Below, in pieces: positions 44,712-49,588 of a stretch of DNA of 49,588 nt. This DNA comes from a virus, in the IMG/VR virus record IMGVR_UViG_3300025849_000055, positions 1 to 49,588 of that record; one strand, given 5' to 3'. The notes below the pieces were generated by a model. That model saw only the letters and a program-made list of their open reading frames with translations. It did not search any database and was not told the DNA's origin. The position numbers and the translations under genes are program-made. Each line of letters opens with the position of its first letter. The first letter of the stretch is position 1.

Positions 44712-46481
44712 TTATAGTTCCAGTGGACTTACGTTTACTTTCACATCTTCACCACGAATCACAATGATACGATCCTTTGGTGGCTTGATATCTTTTCTTA
44801 CACTATTAGCAGTAAACTTAATTGCTTTACCACTAAATGCAGTTATAATTAAATCATTCAATTTAACATCACCTGTCATATAATTTATAGTACCTACAGA
44901 TGGGTTAAATACACTCTCGCTTGATCCAACAGATGCGCCCGATGTTACTAACATAATGTTACCATCACCATCATCCATTGCTTTCAAGTTAGTGGAGTTT
45001 ATAGTAAACTCAGACGAAGATACCGCAGGCTTATAAGAAGAGAAGCCTAAAGTGTTATCAAACTTATAAGGCTTAACAAGTTGTGTACCAAACGTAAATG
45101 CCGGAGAACGTGCCTTACCTAAATCAGGAACATACTCAATGATTGACTTAGCAACAATATCAGTAGAGACAATTGAAGGATCAAGTCCATCAAGATAAGC
45201 CGATAGTCTAGACTGACGAAGTGTCTTATTAAAGTCATTGAGGTTTGTATTCTGATAATCTATAATAGCATTTGCTACTTCACTCTGTATCTGTGCCGAT
45301 GACTTAGATGTGATATTCGGATCATAAGTAATCTCTACTTGCGTGTCAACAAATAGGAACTTAGCAACAACAAAGATAGGCTCAATCGTTAATGGAGTCT
45401 TGTCAGATAGATACTGTTTAAAGTTAGCAATCTCATAGTCAGCAACACCCTCACCACCAACTACGTCAACAGAGATAATGACCTTACCAAACTGTGGTGG
45501 ATTAACTTCATCACCACCATATACACTAATCGCTTGTATGTTAGGAAAACGAGAACGTAGTAGAGTCTCGTAGTCTTTTCTTGTAATTGCTCTCTCTTGT
45601 ATCTGCGAAGCCTTAGGCGCAAAATTACGAATCGATTCAATATCTTCTGCTTCTCTACCACCTGCGCTGTTCTGTGTTACTATGATATCCACTGAAGCCG
45701 CTCCGCCAAAAGCGCCAAGCGTCAAAGAAGTAATACCATTAGCGGAAGCGCCAGCAGATACTCTATACTTCGCTACAATAGAATCAGTGAATGTCGGCTG
45801 TACGCCAAATCTATCACGACCAAACTCTATGGAATACTTACCATCATTCTCGGGCTGTAGATAGAATACTTTATCAGTTGCTGATACGCCAAAGACATCA
45901 GAACGATATGTGTACGTTGCACCATTCACAGTCACTTTTAGGCTTCGTGTGTCTATATTGGGATTAGATAGAATCGTGTTACTGATAGCAAGAGTCTCTT
46001 GTACAATACGCCCTTCAAATAACTCTACATTATCTACAGTAAATAAAGAAAGATCAGTAGAACTACGAACTGCTGTATACGCTTTATCCGTTAAGAGATT
46101 GTAAGTCTTATTACCACATCGACCAATTAATGGCGTGCCTTCTGGTATGATGAAGTAGTTGTTTGTATTATTTGGATATGTTACATTGATTGTAGCTTTA
46201 GTACTTGCACTACGCTTACTAATAGGTAGATAGTTTAACTCTTTAGCATGAGATAATACGCTATTACGTTGTGTAGCAGAATCAAGGAACATCTCAGAGA
46301 TAGCCATATTATAGTAATAGCTATTATAGAAAGTGTTATATGATAGTACATCTAACAGTACATTCATGTTAGAGCCTTCATAGTCGAAGTCTTTGAATCT
46401 ATCTTGATTCTTTAGAAACGTCTTGAGTTCTTCTTTGGTGGCATTAAAGTCAAGATTTGTTACTGGTGATATATCTGTCAT
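44712..46481 (-). CDS. 6: Baseplate wedge protein gp6 (gpJ-like)
   Basis: Homologue of T4 gp6 (P2 gpJ family), whose dimers form the inner baseplate ring and tie wedges together. A characteristic N-terminus is visible: LDFNATKEELKTFLKNQDRF, YEGSNMNVLLDVLSYNTFYN, YYYNMAISEMFLDSATQRNS, VLSHAKELNYLPISKRSAST. Centrally, AGGREAEDIESIRNFAPKAS followed by RAITRKDYETLLRSRFPNIQ is the core conserved across gpJ-type proteins. The 589 residues compare with 660 in T4. Near the C-terminus a DDGDGNIMLV turn and the sequence SVGTINYMTGDVKLNDL are typical of the marine T4-like versions, as far as I recall. Its ATG shares one base with the gp25 stop, and three bases separate it from gp7. Confidence 0.95.
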   Translation of the reverse strand: MTDISPVTNLDFNATKEELKTFLKNQDRFKDFDYEGSNMNVLLDVLSYNTFYNSYYYNMAISEMFLDSATQRNSVLSHAKELNYLPISKRSASTKATINVTYPNNTNNYFIIPEGTPLIGRCGNKTYNLLTDKAYTAVRSSTDLSLFTVDNVELFEGRIVQETLAISNTILSNPNIDTRSLKVTVNGATYTYRSDVFGVSATDKVFYLQPENDGKYSIEFGRDRFGVQPTFTDSIVAKYRVSAGASANGITSLTLGAFGGAASVDIIVTQNSAGGREAEDIESIRNFAPKASQIQERAITRKDYETLLRSRFPNIQAISVYGGDEVNPPQFGKVIISVDVVGGEGVADYEIANFKQYLSDKTPLTIEPIFVVAKFLFVDTQVEITYDPNITSKSSAQIQSEVANAIIDYQNTNLNDFNKTLRQSRLSAYLDGLDPSIVSTDIVAKSIIEYVPDLGKARSPAFTFGTQLVKPYKFDNTLGFSSYKPAVSSSEFTINSTNLKAMDDGDGNIMLVTSGASVGSSESVFNPSVGTINYMTGDVKLNDLIITAFSGKAIKFTANSVRKDIKPPKDRIIVIRGEDVKVNVSPLEL

Positions 46482-46888
46482 TACCTTATCCTACTAAGAT
46501 CAATTGTGAGTACGCTGTCTTTACCACTATTTATTACGCTGAATATAATCTTAACGAATATCTCATGTCGATCTATATTAGCGTTTACTATAACATCTTT
46601 TACATCACAGCGTGGCTCATACGTTTTAAGTGTTGATTTAATATTTTCTTTTAATATAAGAATAGTATTCTGATCTATGTTCTCGAATAGACTACCTCTT
46701 ATATTACATCCAATGTCTGGTTGAAATAGGCGTTCTCCACGATCAGTCAATACTAAGTTCTTAATACTCTCTCTTACTGCTTGCTCATTAACTCTACGAG
46801 ATAAGTCAGCACGACCAGGTATCTGCTCTAGATTTGCTCCAAAGTCAGAAAAGAATTCAACTTGTTTACTTCTTGGTGTGAGTGCCAT
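46481..46888 (-). CDS. 25: Baseplate wedge protein gp25 (gpW/gp25 family)
   Basis: A 135-aa protein, nearly the T4 gp25 length (132 aa). It holds the family hallmarks VLTDRGERLFQPDIGCNIRG (residues 46-65) and the invariant EPR (91-93) in TYEPRCDVKDV. gp25 bridges gp6 and the sheath/tube initiation complex and is the conserved lysozyme-fold-like wedge component also found in type VI secretion (TssE). It is adjacent to gp6, like W-J in P2, whereas T4 keeps gene 25 in a different cluster. Its start (46886-46888) has the ribosome-binding site AGGAAAAA, and a late-type box variant lies 25 nt upstream. Confidence 0.96.
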   Translation of the reverse strand: MALTPRSKQVEFFSDFGANLEQIPGRADLSRRVNEQAVRESIKNLVLTDRGERLFQPDIGCNIRGSLFENIDQNTILILKENIKSTLKTYEPRCDVKDVIVNANIDRHEIFVKIIFSVINSGKDSVLTIDLSRIR

Positions 46889-46912
46889 GATTTTTCCTAT
46901 AGTCCGATTATA

Positions 46913-46920
46913 TATTTATG
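46913..46920 (-). promoter_or_regulatory. Variant late promoter box before gene 25
   Basis: CATAAATA on the minus strand, one mismatch to the T4 late consensus TATAAATA, in the 37-bp gap ahead of gp25 and 25 nt upstream of its ATG. This is weaker support than the exact boxes, but its placement in one of only three gaps over 30 nt favours function. Confidence 0.45.
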
Positions 46921-46925
46921 TGTTA

Positions 46926-48989
46926 TCATGATCGTTTCTTTTTAAATCCATCAATAGTATGCTTGTCTAATAAGGCTTGTATGTCAACATTTCGTTGTCC
47001 ACTATACCCTTCTTGCCATCCTCTACGAGCCGCAAGATCAAGATGTAGATGTCCACTGTATACACCAATACCAGTAAAGCCTGCTCTACTAGCGGCAACT
47101 ATAGTATCATCACGATTACTCTCGGTAATTGTAATGTCAACAGAGTATCCAGAATGATGTGAGTTCATTGCTATAGCACCCACTTGTTTATTTCTTCCTG
47201 ACTTCTTCTTTCTTACTTTATATCCTTGCTTGACAACATATGACTCACCAGTCTGATCTACAATACGAAGTAGCTTAGAGTATACATCATCTTTAATCTC
47301 ACTCCATCCGGCACCATCACCTTCAGCAAGTACTTCAGCCGAGAATGTAATATTACCACCAAGTCCAGACTCAGACACAGCACTAATGAATGATATCTCA
47401 CTCTCTGTAGGATGGGGGTGAGCAACATAGTCTGCTTCACGATTAGACGGGGCAGCCTTCTGATACTTACCAATACCACGCTTCTTCTTGGATTGTCTTT
47501 CTTCTTCACTTACTCGTATAGCACCATACTTAACTGCTTGTTGTGTATTAGAAGCACTTGCTGATCTAACTGCTCTTGCTTCTCTTCCTATACTATTCGC
47601 CATACGATTTAGTCTAAGTGCAGGCTCCATTAACTTTGATTGTAAGTCTCGTGCCATCTCACATAAGCGAAACAATATATTAGCAATATTCTCGGGCGTA
47701 AGTCTTTCAAATGACTCAGCCATCTTAACAACTAGCTTCTCCATATCTGCTATAATAGACTGTATGGTAGCATCTTTTAAATAGTCATTAATGTTTCTCA
47801 TGACTTTATTCATCTTCTTCATGATAGCAGATGCCGCACTCTCTAGTCCTTTGAGTAGAACAACAACACTACCAACGGCAGCTAAAGCAACACCCTTAGC
47901 GGCGAGTACAGCGCCTTGTATTACTTTCTTTAGTAAGTCTAGAAGTGTCTCTAATATACCCTTTTGCTTGATACTCTCGGCTAGCTTCTTAACATCTTTC
48001 TCTAGTAAGTTGCGTACATTACTAAGAAGTTCTTTACCATCATTCACTACAGCAAAGGCTTTTGTTAGATCAGATAGTACATCATTATAAGCACCACAGA
48101 CACTACCCGTTAAGTTCTGTCCAATGTTCTGAGCAAATCCAAAGTCAAGGTCTTTTAATAGATTCTGAAGTACCACATTCTTAGGATCAAGCGTACCTCT
48201 TAATATATTAAGAGACTGCTCACGAGTAAAGAATCCACTACCTTTACTCTTTGATACGTTGTTAGCAAATGCGGCTAGTCCTAATGCACTTGCGCCAAGT
48301 GCTGATGAAATAGTATTACCAGTACTATCTAGTCCCGAAATAGAAGAAGGTCCATTAGAAAATGTCGATGCAGTAGCACCACTCGTTGTCGATGGCTGTC
48401 CAAAGCGAAAGTCTGATGTATCTGGTATACCCGATGTATCTGCGTCAGAACCCGCCTCATTGCCCGCTGAAGTGCTTACATTGTTACTGATACCATTTGT
48501 GCTATCATCTAATACAGTACTTGCACCAGAGCCTGTGTCTATCGTAGACGTTGTTCCACCACTTCCAATCGCTCCAGTTGTCCCTAAATTGGCTATATCT
48601 TGACCAGTTAATCCATCAGATGCAGTGTCAGTACCCGATGAATTTGGTCTATTATTATTATATTCTGTTAAAAAATTGTTTAAATCGGCTACATTTACGT
48701 TGTTATCCATAGCATATTGTGCTACATCAGTGAAACCAATACCATCTTCACTGCCAAATTTGTCCTTCAGAGAGGGATAAGCGTCTAAATTTAGACCATT
48801 AAGTATGTTATTAAGGGCATTTGTAGAGTCAACTATGTCATCTCTATTGAGATTTTCGACTGGATCGTCACTAGGAACGAGACTTGCTAAGTCAATAATA
48901 GCACTTTGTAGTGCATCACTCGTACTCTTTAGCAGTTCTTCTCCTGCTCTTGAGCCAAGTGGTGTCGTATTATTACATTCAATACTCAT
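46926..48989 (-). CDS. Hub-type tail protein with C-terminal M15-like peptidase domain
   Basis: A 687-aa protein. Residues about 110-235 are a low-complexity Ser/Thr/Gly/Asp linker. Residues 260-480 are helical and include a hydrophobic, Ala/Val-rich helix (357-380, IQGAVLAAKGVALAAVGSVV). Residues about 530-675 look like a zinc peptidase of the M15 (D,D-/L,D-carboxypeptidase, phage endolysin) type: the motif SHHSGYSVDI gives H611 and D618, and GIGVYSGHLHLDL gives H649, spaced as in M15_3 proteins. This would cut the peptide stems of peptidoglycan during tail penetration, a job done in T4 by the gp5 lysozyme. It lies between a beta-helical spike-type protein and gp25, the T4 gp5 region. The peptidase assignment is by motif only. 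Confidence 0.75.
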   Translation of the reverse strand: MSIECNNTTPLGSRAGEELLKSTSDALQSAIIDLASLVPSDDPVENLNRDDIVDSTNALNNILNGLNLDAYPSLKDKFGSEDGIGFTDVAQYAMDNNVNVADLNNFLTEYNNNRPNSSGTDTASDGLTGQDIANLGTTGAIGSGGTTSTIDTGSGASTVLDDSTNGISNNVSTSAGNEAGSDADTSGIPDTSDFRFGQPSTTSGATASTFSNGPSSISGLDSTGNTISSALGASALGLAAFANNVSKSKGSGFFTREQSLNILRGTLDPKNVVLQNLLKDLDFGFAQNIGQNLTGSVCGAYNDVLSDLTKAFAVVNDGKELLSNVRNLLEKDVKKLAESIKQKGILETLLDLLKKVIQGAVLAAKGVALAAVGSVVVLLKGLESAASAIMKKMNKVMRNINDYLKDATIQSIIADMEKLVVKMAESFERLTPENIANILFRLCEMARDLQSKLMEPALRLNRMANSIGREARAVRSASASNTQQAVKYGAIRVSEEERQSKKKRGIGKYQKAAPSNREADYVAHPHPTESEISFISAVSESGLGGNITFSAEVLAEGDGAGWSEIKDDVYSKLLRIVDQTGESYVVKQGYKVRKKKSGRNKQVGAIAMNSHHSGYSVDITITESNRDDTIVAASRAGFTGIGVYSGHLHLDLAARRGWQEGYSGQRNVDIQALLDKHTIDGFKKKRS

Positions 48990-48993
48990 TTAA

Positions 48994-49587
48994 TTAGTCT
49001 CCAATGTCCATAAGTCCAGTGATGAACGGTGTCGTTCTCTTAATAACTGGCGGTTTATTTGCTTTACTCTTAGGTAGTTCGCCTGGAGAAACGACAGTTG
49101 CTATCTCTTGAACAGATATTCTTGCGTCCTTGAGGTCTTTTTGTGGATTTCTAGCACCCTCTTGTGTTGTAACTGCTGTTACGGCATCATCTGGTAGACT
49201 TGATCTAGCAGATGTACCAGAACCAAGATAAACTTTATTGCCATCTACATTTGCGAAACCACCAGATTCAATGTTTGCTGTGCCTGTTGCTGTCATGTCT
49301 GCTTGACCAGATAGTGCATTAATCGCTGTGTTATTTGCACTGATACGGGCATCTGCTCCTGCATGAGCATGGAAGTTAGCATCTGTCTTAATACTGGCAT
49401 TGCCTACTGAGTTAACTCCATATAGTCCACCTGCTGTAAATGACATATTACTACCAGAATCTAGATGAATAATGTCTGGTGTATTCATTTCGATGCCATG
49501 ATGACCCGAATCAGCATAGGGCAATAGTTGATCAGATACACATGGCACGCCTTTACTACTGATCTTGGTGTATGACTCAGTAAACAT
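48994..49587 (-). CDS. Beta-helical spike-type protein, gp5 C-terminus/spike-like (probably partial)
   Basis: 197 residues visible up to an ATG at 49585-49587. One base remains before the window edge, so a longer protein starting outside is possible and the start is undecided. Residues about 35-125 have short alternating beta-strand repeats rich in Ala, Ser, Asn and Gly (DIIHLDSGSNMSFTAGGLYG, ASIKTDANFHAHAGADARIS, MTATGTANIESGGFANVDGN). This pattern is like the triple-stranded beta-helix at the end of gp5/VgrG spikes. The C-terminal 60 residues are Lys/Pro-rich and end RTTPFITGLMDIGD. Position just upstream of the hub peptidase and gp25 supports a central spike role. No lysozyme domain is present in the visible part. 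Confidence 0.6.
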   Translation of the reverse strand: MFTESYTKISSKGVPCVSDQLLPYADSGHHGIEMNTPDIIHLDSGSNMSFTAGGLYGVNSVGNASIKTDANFHAHAGADARISANNTAINALSGQADMTATGTANIESGGFANVDGNKVYLGSGTSARSSLPDDAVTAVTTQEGARNPQKDLKDARISVQEIATVVSPGELPKSKANKPPVIKRTTPFITGLMDIGD

Positions 49588-49588
49588 A

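Noticed and set aside
48259-48603. Plus-strand ORF of 114 codons opposite the hub-type gene
   Set aside because: It reflects the low-complexity Ser/Thr/Gly linker read in antisense.
1-49588. tRNA genes, CRISPR arrays, insertion sequences, integrase or auxiliary metabolic genes
   Set aside because: There are no candidates: gaps between genes are too short and all large ORFs are structural in type.

Overview
The window is a stretch of a tailed bacteriophage genome: the tail-baseplate, tail-fibre and neck part of a contractile-tailed, T4-like myovirus. The proteins resemble those of marine T4-like phages (cyanophage and pelagiphage types), namely a DUF4815 virion protein, a YHYH-domain protein, a gp7 far longer than T4's, and many very long beta-rich proteins. 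Base composition is AT-rich (roughly 38-40% G+C by eye). The host cannot be named from this sequence. No tRNA, integrase, insertion sequence or CRISPR array was seen.

Most genes are on the minus strand and read right to left in the T4 order. They are a beta-helical spike-type protein (48994-49587, possibly cut by the window edge), a large hub-type protein ending in an M15-like peptidase (46926-48989), gp25, gp6, gp7 (2087 aa), a YHYH protein, gp8, and a 1963-aa DUF4815 protein in the gp9/gp10 position. Next come a 62-aa coiled-coil protein, a gp12-like collar fibre, a beta-helix fibre (1204 aa), two paralogous giant proteins (1597 and 1392 aa), a leucine-rich-repeat-like fibre (1378 aa) and a 728-aa fibre-type protein. 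After an interruption, the neck genes follow: gp13, gp14, gp15 and the start of the small terminase gp16 (1-232).

The interruption is a three-gene plus-strand cassette (3327-8734) encoding a 105-aa protein, a 769-aa Ig-like protein and a 920-aa virion-type protein. It lies between the fibre cluster and gp13, roughly where T4 carries wac. It diverges from gp13 across a 146-bp spacer packed with T4-late-type TATAAATA boxes. It converges on the 728-aa gene with stop codons overlapping by 4 nt. Elsewhere genes are spaced by 0-20 nt or overlap by 1-4 nt. The only other gaps over 30 nt (27667-27710 and 46889-46925) each hold a late-type box 25-32 nt upstream of the next start, which suggests several late transcription units.

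The most unusual feature is modularity. The same few small beta-type modules recur in about ten virion proteins, including conserved baseplate and neck proteins (gp7, gp8, gp13, gp15), where T4 has nothing equivalent. Other points are an arginine/tyrosine/histidine-rich insertion in the DUF4815 protein, an LRR-like fibre, an M15-type peptidase where T4 has a lysozyme, and a gp7 whose T4-like domain is at the N-terminus rather than near the C-terminus. Together the genes build the baseplate wedge and hub, the adhesion apparatus and the head-tail connector. I see no metabolic or defence genes.
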